Source of the DNA: an uncultured Muribaculaceae bacterium
Lineage (GTDB): Bacteria > Bacteroidota > Bacteroidia > Bacteroidales > Muribaculaceae
Assembly (NCBI GenBank): GCA_934636465.1
Contig: CAKUAR010000027.1
Coordinates: forward strand, 1-25,810
Direction: 5' to 3'
DNA: 25,810 nucleotides
The notes beneath the pieces are model-generated. The model was not told the DNA's origin, did not search any database, and saw nothing but the letters and a program-made list of their open reading frames with translations. The translations under genes and the position numbers were made by a program. Each line of letters opens with the position of its first letter. Positions within the stretch are counted from its first letter, which is position 1. This document shows, in pieces, positions 1 through 7,590 of this stretch.

Positions 1-3
1 AAC

Positions 4-50
4 CTCCGCAGTGTTTTTCATAATTTTACGGCTTACGTCACTCTGCGGAG
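4..50. repeat. Short inverted repeat downstream of proA
   Basis: CTCCGCAG at 4-11 is the exact reverse complement of CTGCGGAG at 43-50. The match extends to 11 bp with one mismatch. The arms are separated by about 30 nt, and there is no T-tract typical of an intrinsic terminator. It lies about 75 bp beyond the proA stop codon. It could be a weak hairpin in the 3' untranslated region or part of an element cut by the window edge. Confidence 0.3.
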
Positions 51-124
51 CGTTGCACTTCTATTTGGAAGTCACACCTTTTGCGCTGTTTTGCCGTTTA
101 GTCTATTGATTGTTGCCTGTGGCA

Positions 125-1375
125 CTAATTGCTGGCGCGTGTTTGTCCGTCGCCCTCAATTATGTATTTGTAGGTGGTGATTTCGGGCAGACCCATAGGG
201 CCTCTGGCATGAAGTTTCTGGGTGCTTATGCCTATTTCCGCGCCAAAACCAAATTGACCGCCGTCGGTGAACGACGTGGGCAGGTTGGTATATACACACG
301 CGGCATCAACCTCTTTCACAAACCTGTGCTTGGCTTCTTCATCTTCGGCTATTATGCTCTCGCTGTGTCCCGAAGAATAGCGCGCTATGTGGGCCAAGGC
401 TTCGTCAATGCCGCCCACCATCTTCACCGACAGCTTGTAGTCTTTCCATTCGCAACCCCAATCGTCGGGCGTGGCGTGAAGCAATGGTTGGGCATAGTGC
501 CCGTCGAGTGCGGCGTATGCTGCTTCGTCGGCATAGATTGTGACATTTTTATCGGCAAGTGGAGCCACAAGCTCGGCAAGTTGCGGCAAGCGCGAGCAGT
601 CAACAAGCAGGCAGTCGAGCGCATTGCACACGCTCACGCGTCGGGTCTTGGCGTTGAGCACTATGGCCTTGCCTTTGTGCAGGTCGCCCGATGTGTGGAA
701 ATAGGCATGGCAAATTCCGGCTCCGGTCTCAATCACCGGCACTTGCGAGTTCTTGCGCACAAAGTCAATCAAGCCGCGTCCGCCACGAGGAATTATTAAG
801 TCAACGAGTCCCACGGCATTCAGGAGTTGGGCCGTGGCTTCGTGCTCCATGGGGAGCAGCGTGGCAATCGCTGTGTCAAGTCCTTCGGCTTCAAGCACTC
901 TGGCAATGGTGGCTGTGATGGCAACATTGGAGTGAAAGGCGTCTTTGCCGCCCTTCATCACCACGGCGCTGCCGGCTTTTAGGCATAGCGCAAACACGTC
1001 GAACGTGACGTTTGGCCGAGCCTCATAAATCACGCCTATCACGCCAAACGGAACGCTCACTTTGGTTATTGTCATGCCGTTTGGGCGCGTCCACTGGGCA
1101 AGGGTCTTGTTGAGAGGCGAAGGCAGAGCGGCCACGTCTTCCAGGCTTTTGGCAATGTCGGCAAGTCTTTCGGGCGTGAGCCGCAGCCTGTCGCGCATGG
1201 GGTTGTCCTCGTCCATTGCGGCAATGTCGGCGGCGTTGGCTTGGAGTATTGTGGGGGTGTCTTCTATCGTGGCTTTTGCCAAGTGTCGCAGCACGCGGTT
1301 TATGGTGTCGTCGTCAATCAGATTGAGAGAGCGTGATGCGTGGCGGGCGCGTTCCAAAACAGTAGTTAAGTCCAT
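125..1375 (-). CDS. proA: Gamma-glutamyl phosphate reductase (ProA)
   Basis: This cytoplasmic enzyme carries out the second step of proline synthesis: NADPH-dependent reduction of gamma-glutamyl phosphate to glutamate semialdehyde. The 416-residue product has the usual family length. It shows the aldehyde-dehydrogenase-like signatures FGVIGVIYEARPN, PRGGRGLI and NAKTRRVSVCNALDCLLV; the cysteine in VCNA (about residue 250) is the expected catalytic nucleophile. The ATG at 1375 was chosen because it gives the family length. An in-frame upstream ATG at 1459 would lie upstream of the -7 promoter element at 1423-1430, so it cannot be on that transcript. Its partner proB is on the same strand but about 8 kb upstream, with five unrelated genes between them, whereas the two are commonly adjacent. 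It probably has its own promoter. Confidence 0.97.
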   Translation of the reverse strand: MDLTTVLERARHASRSLNLIDDDTINRVLRHLAKATIEDTPTILQANAADIAAMDEDNPMRDRLRLTPERLADIAKSLEDVAALPSPLNKTLAQWTRPNGMTITKVSVPFGVIGVIYEARPNVTFDVFALCLKAGSAVVMKGGKDAFHSNVAITATIARVLEAEGLDTAIATLLPMEHEATAQLLNAVGLVDLIIPRGGRGLIDFVRKNSQVPVIETGAGICHAYFHTSGDLHKGKAIVLNAKTRRVSVCNALDCLLVDCSRLPQLAELVAPLADKNVTIYADEAAYAALDGHYAQPLLHATPDDWGCEWKDYKLSVKMVGGIDEALAHIARYSSGHSESIIAEDEEAKHRFVKEVDAACVYTNLPTSFTDGGQFGFGAEIGISTQKLHARGPMGLPEITTYKYIIEGDGQTRASN

Positions 1376-1422
1376 ATCGCTAAATATTGAGAGTCTGTTT
1401 GCGTAAATTCTTTTTTGTGCCA

Positions 1423-1430
1423 CAAAAATA
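1423..1430 (-). promoter_or_regulatory. -7 promoter element of proA
   Basis: Read on the minus strand this is TATTTTTG, a match to the Bacteroidota -7 consensus TAnnTTTG, 47 nt before the proA ATG. It predicts a 5' untranslated region of about 40 nt. No clear TTTG -33 element is seen 19-21 nt upstream. Confidence 0.55.
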
Positions 1431-1485
1431 CAAACAAACTTGCTATTAGCGTGCAGCATTGTGCCGCAAAGCAGTCGCTGTGGTA

Positions 1486-3567
1486 TTAATGACCCATGCG
1501 TGATGTGTCAATGGCTTTGACCGTCTTTTCCTTATAGCCGCCAAACTTGTAGATAACGGCAAATGTTCCTGATACCCACCCGGGCATAGTGGTTAGGTGA
1601 AAATCCTGATTGCCACCCACCGAGCGTGATTTGAACTTTGTGTTCAGCAGGTTGTTGCCTTTGATGCGAACACCCCATGCTCCGTCATGCGATGTCCATT
1701 GCAAAGTGGCGTTCAAGAGGAACACAGGATTAATGTCGTAAACGCCTTGTATTGCCTTTGACTGCAAGAAAGGGTTGATGATTAGGCGCAGGTTTTGTGT
1801 GGTGCAGAGCTTCATTGACACAGTGCCGCCCAACGAGGCAGTTATCTTTTTGCGGTCAAAAGGGAGGTCAAAGAAATTGCTGCTTTTATCGTGGCGATAA
1901 GTTCCGATGGCATAAACATTTCCGTTGAGCCATTTTCCGCCACTGAAAATGGCTGAAGCTTGCAGACCAAAGTTGCGGTTGTAGTCATAGTTGATTTCTT
2001 GAAATATTACAGCCAACCTGTCTGACGGTTGATACGGCAACTGTCCGGCATAGCAGGGCTTTATGCTTGCAAATGCCATAAGGGTGTAACGTTGCCTATA
2101 TTGCCACATGAGATTTATGTTGTAGTAAGAATATGGCTTTAAGTTAGGGCTTCCCCATATTTCTCTGTAAGTTGATGAATAGAAAATGCCAATCATTGTT
2201 GACCAATAGCTTGGAAATTCGGAATCTGAATTAAATGACAGATTGAGTATGTTGTTTGTATTGATTTTCCAGATGGCGTTTACTGTTGGATAGCAACGCC
2301 ACTCATTCCATTTTGGGGTGTGATACTGCTCGGCAGCCACCGAAGCCTCAAGGCTTATTGCTTTTGTGAATTGCTTGCTGAATCCAGCATATAAGTTCCA
2401 AATCCGTTCCAAGACATTCACGTTGCTTGATGCGTCAGGAAGTTCATTGCCTTGCTTGTCTAGAGTGGTTTGGTAACTGTTGTTTCTTGAAAACTGGGCT
2501 TTCATACCGTATGACAATCCCCAATCATGTTTGAGAGAATGGCTTTGGTCAGCGGCAAACATCCATTTGTTGATGGTTTGGCGGCTATTGGTTGTCAAAT
2601 CGCGTTCTACGTCGTATAATGTGCCGTCAAGGCCCTGCCGCTGGGGATTGCGGTAATAAGTGTAAGAGCCACTCAGTTGCAGACCGAAAGGCAATGTGTA
2701 GTTCAAATCTGCATTGTGTAGATACACGGTGTTGTTTGTGTGTTGCTCCGATGTACCGGAACCATAAGAACGCAAGTCTGAATTGCTATCGCTCCATTTG
2801 CCAGAATATGCAGCACTAAGGCGATGATTTTTGGAAAAAGCATAGTTCAGCCCCAATCGGTAGTTGTGTCCTTTGCGGAAAGATTTTTGATGGGTTGACT
2901 CATTATATGACATGTGTTCATTTCCTATGGATTGGTTGGCGTTGGAGGCGGTATATGTATATGAATGGCCGTCGTAGAAAGAGTATTGTGCGTCCATTCC
3001 CAACTTACCACGCTGCACATCTACATAACCTTTGGTTACCCCCAATCCATATTTGCTTTGTTCCCAGGCTCCTACGAGCTGACCTGAAACTTGGTTCGCC
3101 CCAGAGTTGTCTTTTGTCACAATGTTGATTGCCATACCGCGCACATGGAGTCGTGCTGGTGCGGAAAGCATCACTTCGGCTTTAGCCAATTGTGCTGCTG
3201 GCATTGTTTTAAGCCGGTCGACAATTTGGTCTTTGGTGAGTGTGGTAGCCTGGCCATTGATGATGAGAGTCACCTCATTGCCCGAAAAGTTAATGCTGCC
3301 ATTGGCATCGCTAACGCCAGGTATTCGAGTTAGAGCTTCGTATGCGTTGTCGGCAGGCAATTGTTTCAAAAGCAAAGGCATGTTATACGACAGCATGCCG
3401 CGCTCAGCTTTGACGATGGGGCGTGAACCTTTGACCATGATTTCTGGCAATTCGTGCATCATGTTTTCCATGGTGAGTGAGTCTGTTTGGCTTGTGGATT
3501 GTGCATTGCTTGTCATGACTGCGCACAGCAAGACTGCGGACATAAATAGCTTATATTTTATCAACAT
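1486..3567 (-). CDS. Outer-membrane plug-and-barrel protein, TonB-receptor-like
   Basis: The 693-residue product starts with a signal peptide (MLIKYKLFMSAVLLCAVMTSNA, cleavage probably before QS). A plug-like region (about residues 40-160) follows, with LPEIMVKGS, AYEALTRIPGV, VTLIINGQ and MAINIVTKDN. The rest (about 160-690) has the alternating aromatic/polar strands of a large outer-membrane beta-barrel. It resembles the Bacteroidota outer-membrane barrel group related to TonB-dependent receptors (OMP_b-brl_3 type). The usual N-terminal carboxypeptidase-regulatory-like domain is absent, and no SusD partner lies next to it, so the substrate cannot be assigned. It is probably a stand-alone surface transporter or receptor. 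Its promoter spacer holds a G9 tract next to a T9 tract, suggesting phase-variable expression. Confidence 0.85.
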   Translation of the reverse strand: MLIKYKLFMSAVLLCAVMTSNAQSTSQTDSLTMENMMHELPEIMVKGSRPIVKAERGMLSYNMPLLLKQLPADNAYEALTRIPGVSDANGSINFSGNEVTLIINGQATTLTKDQIVDRLKTMPAAQLAKAEVMLSAPARLHVRGMAINIVTKDNSGANQVSGQLVGAWEQSKYGLGVTKGYVDVQRGKLGMDAQYSFYDGHSYTYTASNANQSIGNEHMSYNESTHQKSFRKGHNYRLGLNYAFSKNHRLSAAYSGKWSDSNSDLRSYGSGTSEQHTNNTVYLHNADLNYTLPFGLQLSGSYTYYRNPQRQGLDGTLYDVERDLTTNSRQTINKWMFAADQSHSLKHDWGLSYGMKAQFSRNNSYQTTLDKQGNELPDASSNVNVLERIWNLYAGFSKQFTKAISLEASVAAEQYHTPKWNEWRCYPTVNAIWKINTNNILNLSFNSDSEFPSYWSTMIGIFYSSTYREIWGSPNLKPYSYYNINLMWQYRQRYTLMAFASIKPCYAGQLPYQPSDRLAVIFQEINYDYNRNFGLQASAIFSGGKWLNGNVYAIGTYRHDKSSNFFDLPFDRKKITASLGGTVSMKLCTTQNLRLIINPFLQSKAIQGVYDINPVFLLNATLQWTSHDGAWGVRIKGNNLLNTKFKSRSVGGNQDFHLTTMPGWVSGTFAVIYKFGGYKEKTVKAIDTSRMGH

Positions 3568-3588
3568 TTGCGCTTATTTTATTTTGCG

Positions 3589-3621
3589 CAAAAATACATA
3601 AATCTGTCTCCCCCCCCCAAA
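3589..3621 (-). promoter_or_regulatory. Promoter of the outer-membrane barrel gene, with homopolymers in the spacer
   Basis: On the minus strand the -7 element TATTTTTG is at 3596-3589. A TTTG -33 element is formed by the last three T and first G of the T9G9 run (3621-3618). The spacer is 21 nt and includes eight of the nine G residues, so any change in G number alters promoter spacing. For comparison, the two rRNA-type promoters at the right end of the window have 19-nt spacers. The predicted transcript starts about 15-20 nt before the ATG at 3567. Confidence 0.6.
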
Positions 3622-3627
3622 AAAAAA
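3610..3627. repeat. C9-A9 homopolymer pair (G9/T9 on the coding side)
   Basis: Nine C (3610-3618) are followed directly by nine A (3619-3627) on the plus strand. No comparable double homopolymer was noticed elsewhere in the window. Long poly-G tracts are classic slipped-strand mispairing sites, and this one sits inside a promoter. Confidence 0.9.
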
Positions 3628-3719
3628 GTTGGAATTAACAAAGATTAATCATAATTTAATAACACTTGTTGTGAAAGCGAAAAGCCGTGATAATTAGGTA
3701 ATTGCGGGATTTTTCGCGG

Positions 3720-3740
3720 AAAAAGTGGCAATGTTGCCAA
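3720..3740 (-). terminator. Possible intrinsic terminator after the AAA/DUF4143 ATPase gene
   Basis: The stem TGGCAA/TTGCCA (3726-3731 with 3734-3739) is followed on the minus strand by CTTTTT. It lies about 40 nt past the ATPase stop codon. A short A/T run on the other side means it could act in both directions. It separates the ATPase transcript from the outer-membrane barrel gene promoter. Confidence 0.5.
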
Positions 3741-3780
3741 AAATTCCGTGGAAAATATAGAACAAGTTTTATTCTTGTAT

Positions 3781-5130
3781 TTACAATAAGGGTGTCATAT
3801 AAAGCGGAAGATAGGTGACACCATTTACTACTTTATAGTCGGCGGCATGCAAAACTGTAGGGTTGGTCATGTGCTCTCCAAACTTCTTCATACACTTTGT
3901 TAGGGAAGATAAAGTGTAGTTCTTGCCGCTTTTTACCTCTATCGGACGGATATTATGGCGATTGGTTACTTTGTTTTTTTGGAGCAAGAAGTCGATTTCC
4001 ATACGTTCTGCGGCTTCTTCTGATGACTTACTATAGAAGAAGAGTCTATTACCGCTGGCTGTCAGCATTTGGGCCACGATGTTCTCAATAAGCATTCCTT
4101 CGTTCACCTCCAGTTTACCAAAGAGTAATTTTTGGTAAATCTCTGACGAAACGATACCCTTTTCATTAAAAGAATGACTGATTAACAATCCTGTATCGTT
4201 CATATAGCACTTTAATGTAGTGCGGTCTTCATTCATTTTCAGTCCTATGTTAGGTTCTGTTGAATTGTAGCAAATATTGACAACCTTTGCGTCTTTCAAC
4301 CAAAAGAAAGCATCGTCCCAATCTCGATATTTCGCGCCAGGTTTTAGGGCAGATAGCCGGAATTTTTTTTCGTACTTAGAGAGCTGAGAAGGTATCTGGT
4401 CGAAGACGGATGCCACCTTGTCGGCTATTTCGTCAGCGTAATTGAAGATGTCATTACGGTAGATGGCCAGAACGTCGCGTTTGGCGGCATCTACGGCATC
4501 GAAATCTTTTGCCTCAACATACTTTTTGACGGCTTGCGGCATTCCTCCAACTATCATATAGAGACGGAAAGCGTCCATAGCCTGTCGATGAAAAGCCTGT
4601 CCCATCGGTTTTCGTTCTACATACATTTTCCTTATTAAATCCATAATCATATCGTTACCGGTAGCCCAAAGAAATTCTTCAAAGTCCATTGGGTACATCT
4701 GTATAGAACGCTCTTCTGATGGGAGTACGATGCCCTGCGTGTTTTTCTTAATGCTTACAAGCGACCCTGTTTCAATGTAGTCATATCGACCATCTGCTAC
4801 CAAAAACTTGATGGCGGCCCTTGCTCTGGGGCACAACTGCACTTCGTCAAGAATGATAAGCGACTTGCGTTCATGGAGTTTTACCTTATAGTGTTGACTC
4901 AGATAGAGGAATAGCTGGTCAAGGTCTTCCAAATAGATGTCGAACCAGTCTCTGACCATTTGGGGGGCTTTGTTGAAATCGATGAGTATATATGACTCAT
5001 ATTCATTCTTGCCAAACTCCTCTACTATGTAGCTCTTACCTATGCGTCGTGCCCCCTCTACGAGTAATGCTACTTCACCATTTCTATTTTTCTTCCAATC
5101 AAGAAATTGCTGATATATCTTTCGCTTCAT
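3781..5130 (-). CDS. AAA-family ATP-binding protein with DUF4143 domain
   Basis: The 449-residue product has an N-terminal P-loop ATPase: Walker A GARRIGKS (about residues 26-33) and Walker B SLIILDEVQLCPRA (about 91-103). A helical middle follows, and then a C-terminal DUF4143 region ending in IDFLL...PIEVKSGK, which matches a PD-(D/E)xK nuclease-like motif. This family is abundant in Bacteroidota and archaea. Its job is not settled, and roles in defence or DNA transactions are only guesses. The ATG at 5130 was chosen because the protein then starts MKRKIYQQFLDWKK; a longer frame to 5181 would translate into the upstream repeats. The region seems more AT-rich than the pro genes, suggesting mobile or accessory origin. 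Its leader carries three 34-bp-spaced repeats. Confidence 0.85.
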   Translation of the reverse strand: MKRKIYQQFLDWKKNRNGEVALLVEGARRIGKSYIVEEFGKNEYESYILIDFNKAPQMVRDWFDIYLEDLDQLFLYLSQHYKVKLHERKSLIILDEVQLCPRARAAIKFLVADGRYDYIETGSLVSIKKNTQGIVLPSEERSIQMYPMDFEEFLWATGNDMIMDLIRKMYVERKPMGQAFHRQAMDAFRLYMIVGGMPQAVKKYVEAKDFDAVDAAKRDVLAIYRNDIFNYADEIADKVASVFDQIPSQLSKYEKKFRLSALKPGAKYRDWDDAFFWLKDAKVVNICYNSTEPNIGLKMNEDRTTLKCYMNDTGLLISHSFNEKGIVSSEIYQKLLFGKLEVNEGMLIENIVAQMLTASGNRLFFYSKSSEEAAERMEIDFLLQKNKVTNRHNIRPIEVKSGKNYTLSSLTKCMKKFGEHMTNPTVLHAADYKVVNGVTYLPLYMTPLL

Positions 5131-5140
5131 TGTCACGCCT

Positions 5141-5230
5141 TTTGCACTTTTTTGAGATATTCCACCTACCGTGTTATACACCTTTTTGAGATTTTTTAGA
5201 GATGCAAATATACACCTTTTTGAGATTTTT
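5141..5230 (-). repeat. Three iterons at exact 34-bp spacing in the ATPase gene leader
   Basis: On the minus strand AAAAATCTCAAAAAGGTGTA occurs twice without mismatch (5230-5211 and 5196-5177). A third, degenerate copy ATATCTCAAAAAAGTGCAAA is at 5160-5141. The CTCAAAAA core starts at 5224, 5190 and 5156, exactly 34 bp apart. Copy 1 fills the promoter spacer. Copies 2 and 3 lie in the predicted 5' untranslated region, the last just before the start codon. This looks like a binding array for a regulator, possibly the ATPase itself. Confidence 0.75.
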
Positions 5231-5236
5231 CAACAA
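5205..5236 (-). promoter_or_regulatory. Promoter of the AAA/DUF4143 ATPase gene
   Basis: On the minus strand the -7 element TATATTTG is at 5212-5205. TTG triplets at 5233-5231 and 5236-5234 give 18- or 21-nt spacers. The spacer is occupied by iteron copy 1, so any protein binding the repeat should compete with RNA polymerase. Confidence 0.6.
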
Positions 5237-5393
5237 GCCATTGTTAAAAAATCATTGGCGATTCAATAAAACTGTGACTATATTATACTTGCCAGTAACC
5301 TTATGAAGTTTGTTTCATTCGAAAAAATGGGACTAAATTTGGGATACACAAAAAGGAAATAAATAGTATGTGGGTGCAAGTTTTGTGTAGTGG

Positions 5394-6452
5394 TTATGGC
5401 TTGTGGGTGAGGGCGGAGATTGTGTCCAGCAACGAGTAAGTGTCAACCACCGACTCCAGTGACTGGTAGCAGGCCTTATTGCTGCGCCCCTCCACGGCAT
5501 CAACGAAGTTTTTTATTTCATTGAAATACCCTTGTGTGAAAATTTGGTTGTTCTGCACTATGGGTGCAAAATTGTTTCGGGAAAACAAGTCGATTGTGAC
5601 GTTTGGGCGAGGGAATACTTTCTCCAGAGGCACCCCCATGAGGGTTTGACGCTTGCTTCGGAATGTGAGATGCTCCATTTGTGCCATGTCGTATGTGCCT
5701 TTGCTGGTGTTGACGGTGAGAGCCTCGGTGGCAGTGCTCCATGAATATTCTGTAGATAGCTCAATAACTCCAGTGGCATTTTGGTGCTTCAGAATTAGCA
5801 TGAGGGTGTGGCCGTTAACACACTCCAAACACTTGACTTCCGCTTTGCCAAACAAGAATGTCACGCAATCCAAGGGGTGAATGTAAAGGTCGTGCAGCGC
5901 ATCGCCTTCGGGGTATGCGCCTGTCAGATATTTCATGTTGTAGGTGACAGGGTGGTTGCCGCATTTCGCCAATTCCTTTTTGAGAATTTGCATGGCAGGA
6001 GCACATCGCTTTTGCAGCCCCACTGCCACCAGTGGCAATCCCGAAGCCTTTCTGGCGGCGATGAGGCGTGCCAATTCGGCTTGGCTCTGGCATGGTGGTT
6101 TCTCAATAAAGAGAGATTTGCCGCTTTTTATAATCTCGTGCGCAATGCTGAAGTGCGCCTTTGGACTTACGCACACAAAGACGCCGCTTATCTCGTCGTC
6201 GCTTGTGATGTCGTGCAGTGATATGGTGGCCATTACACCCGGAAACGCCGACTCAATCAGTGGCTTTTTGTCTGCGCTCCTGCAACAAATGCGCTTTAGC
6301 GGCACATGCAGATAGTTGAGCACGGGGTATAGGTTGCTTGTGCTGTGGCTTCCTATGCCCACAAAAGCATATTTCTTGGTGCCGCTTTGCTGCAACAGTC
6401 GCTTGCTGCGCAAATGCTTGTAACGGTCAATGAGCAGTTTGAGTTGTTCCAT
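5394..6452 (-). CDS. Gfo/Idh/MocA family NAD(P)-dependent oxidoreductase
   Basis: The 352-residue product has an N-terminal Rossmann fold (KYAFVGIGSHSTSNLYPVL from about residue 27), the family EKP signature in FIEKPPC (about 117-119) and the active-site-type segment HDLYIHPLD with a conserved histidine near residue 192. The family oxidises or epimerises sugar and cyclitol substrates with bound NAD(P). This substrate is unknown. The first 25 residues are a charged helix not usual for the family. The ATG at 6452 was chosen because it overlaps the stop codon of the radical SAM gene as TAATG, a clear sign of translational coupling; an ATG three codons earlier is also possible. The pair probably acts in one pathway, perhaps making an unusual sugar or modified metabolite. 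Confidence 0.85.
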   Translation of the reverse strand: MEQLKLLIDRYKHLRSKRLLQQSGTKKYAFVGIGSHSTSNLYPVLNYLHVPLKRICCRSADKKPLIESAFPGVMATISLHDITSDDEISGVFVCVSPKAHFSIAHEIIKSGKSLFIEKPPCQSQAELARLIAARKASGLPLVAVGLQKRCAPAMQILKKELAKCGNHPVTYNMKYLTGAYPEGDALHDLYIHPLDCVTFLFGKAEVKCLECVNGHTLMLILKHQNATGVIELSTEYSWSTATEALTVNTSKGTYDMAQMEHLTFRSKRQTLMGVPLEKVFPRPNVTIDLFSRNNFAPIVQNNQIFTQGYFNEIKNFVDAVEGRSNKACYQSLESVVDTYSLLDTISALTHKP

Positions 6453-7519
6453 TAGTTGCAAATTCGTTTCAAGTAGTGCTTATATGTTTCCTTGGCGCTC
6501 GCCGTCCACTGATAATGGCCGTAAAACAGTTCTATCAGCTTTTTGGGCAGAATGCGCTCCATGTTGCGCAACAGAATTATGTCGTATTTGCGGTGAAAGT
6601 TTATCCAGCAGCCGTTGCACTCTTTTGAATATCGGCATTGTGTGGAGCATGATTGCGCTGAATTGAAAATTTCGTCAAGCGTGTTCTGGTGAATGTTGCC
6701 AAGTTTCACGTCGAGATTCTGGCACAACGGCACATCGCCATTGGAGTGTATCACCAGTTCGCTGAAAATGCTTTGGCAGCGTAGCTTCAGGTTGCCGTTG
6801 CGCCACTCGTCATATAGTGCCACGAAATCATAGTTCTCCTCGGTGTCGTGAATGTTTGCAGGTATCTTTTGCAGATAGTTTTCCACATCGGCAGTGAGCA
6901 GCTCGGCGGTGGTGTCCATAAAATCCATTGTGCCATAAATGCCTATGCGCACGTCCACGCCATATTTCTTGGCAATGCCTATTACGTGCTCCATGTCGGC
7001 AAAGCTGTTCCAAGGCGACAGGCAGAACATCAAAGAAATGGGGACTTCGTCTTTTAGAGTTTCAACCACCTCAATCACTTTGTCGTATCCGTCACGGCCT
7101 CGCATGAATTTATAGGTTTGTTTATCACCGTCAAGCGACAGATACAAGTGCTTGGGGTGGAAACGCCTGACCACATCAACCACTTTTTGTGGCAAAAGAC
7201 AGTTTGAAAGCAATGTGTAATTAGGGTGGTTTCTCATGAACCACTCCATGATTGCGTAGGCTTCGGGGTGAAGCACAAATTCTCCGCCCTCAAGCCCTAC
7301 CACGGTGTTTGGGGTAATGCACTTGCTCATCATGAGAGTCTTGATGTCGGAGAGAGAAAGGTTCTCTTGAGGCTTCTTCCATATAGAGCAGTGCTTGCAG
7401 CGCGACTGGCATCGTGTGGTGGAATAAATCATGAGTGTGCTTAGCTTCTTGTGCCTGGGGCGCGAAATGTTGTTAAGATAGAGAAATCCGTTGTATATGT
7501 AATCCTTAATGCTGTACAT
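6452..7519 (-). CDS. Radical SAM protein with SPASM-type C-terminus
   Basis: The 355-residue product carries the CxxxCxxC cluster motif in TTRCQSRCKHCSIW (about residues 37-44), which binds the 4Fe-4S cluster that cleaves S-adenosylmethionine. GLEGGEF and LYLSLDGD follow at the usual barrel positions. The C-terminal part has the spaced cysteines of a SPASM/twitch domain (GDVPLCQN, LGNI, then C-x3-C-x5-C-x2-C in SCSTQCRYSKECNGCW), which would hold auxiliary clusters. SPASM proteins modify peptides, sugars or other small substrates; no precursor peptide gene was recognised nearby. The ATG at 7519 is preferred to a TTG four codons upstream. It is coupled to the oxidoreductase gene by TAATG and follows the sigma-barrel fusion gene by 71 nt, with a matching promoter-like motif in that gap. 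Confidence 0.88.
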   Translation of the reverse strand: MYSIKDYIYNGFLYLNNISRPRHKKLSTLMIYSTTRCQSRCKHCSIWKKPQENLSLSDIKTLMMSKCITPNTVVGLEGGEFVLHPEAYAIMEWFMRNHPNYTLLSNCLLPQKVVDVVRRFHPKHLYLSLDGDKQTYKFMRGRDGYDKVIEVVETLKDEVPISLMFCLSPWNSFADMEHVIGIAKKYGVDVRIGIYGTMDFMDTTAELLTADVENYLQKIPANIHDTEENYDFVALYDEWRNGNLKLRCQSIFSELVIHSNGDVPLCQNLDVKLGNIHQNTLDEIFNSAQSCSTQCRYSKECNGCWINFHRKYDIILLRNMERILPKKLIELFYGHYQWTASAKETYKHYLKRICN

Positions 7520-7550
7520 GTTTTCTTTCAAAGCTTTTGTGCTTCTGCAT

Positions 7551-7586
7551 AATTAGATGCAAAAAGGCTTCAAAAGACTGCATGCG
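7551..7586 (-). promoter_or_regulatory. Candidate ECF sigma promoter upstream of the radical SAM gene
   Basis: On the minus strand CGCATGCAGTCTTTT (7586-7572) is followed, 17 nt after GCAGTC, by ATCTAATT (7558-7551). The same two blocks at the same spacing occur before the sigma-barrel fusion gene, with 14 of 15 identical bases in the first block. The first block ends 52 nt before the ATG. CATGCGCATG (7581-7590) is also a perfect 10-bp palindrome. The match to a -35/-10 pair is inference. Confidence 0.5.
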
Positions 7587-7590
7587 CATG

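Noticed and set aside
110..799. Plus-strand open frame of 229 codons antisense to proA
   Set aside because: It lies inside the clear proA gene on the other strand, has no family features, and its composition mirrors the proA codons.
5141..5230. Possible CRISPR array (three similar repeats with regular spacing)
   Set aside because: Only three copies, spacers of 14-16 nt, one copy inside a promoter, and no cas genes; it fits iterons better.
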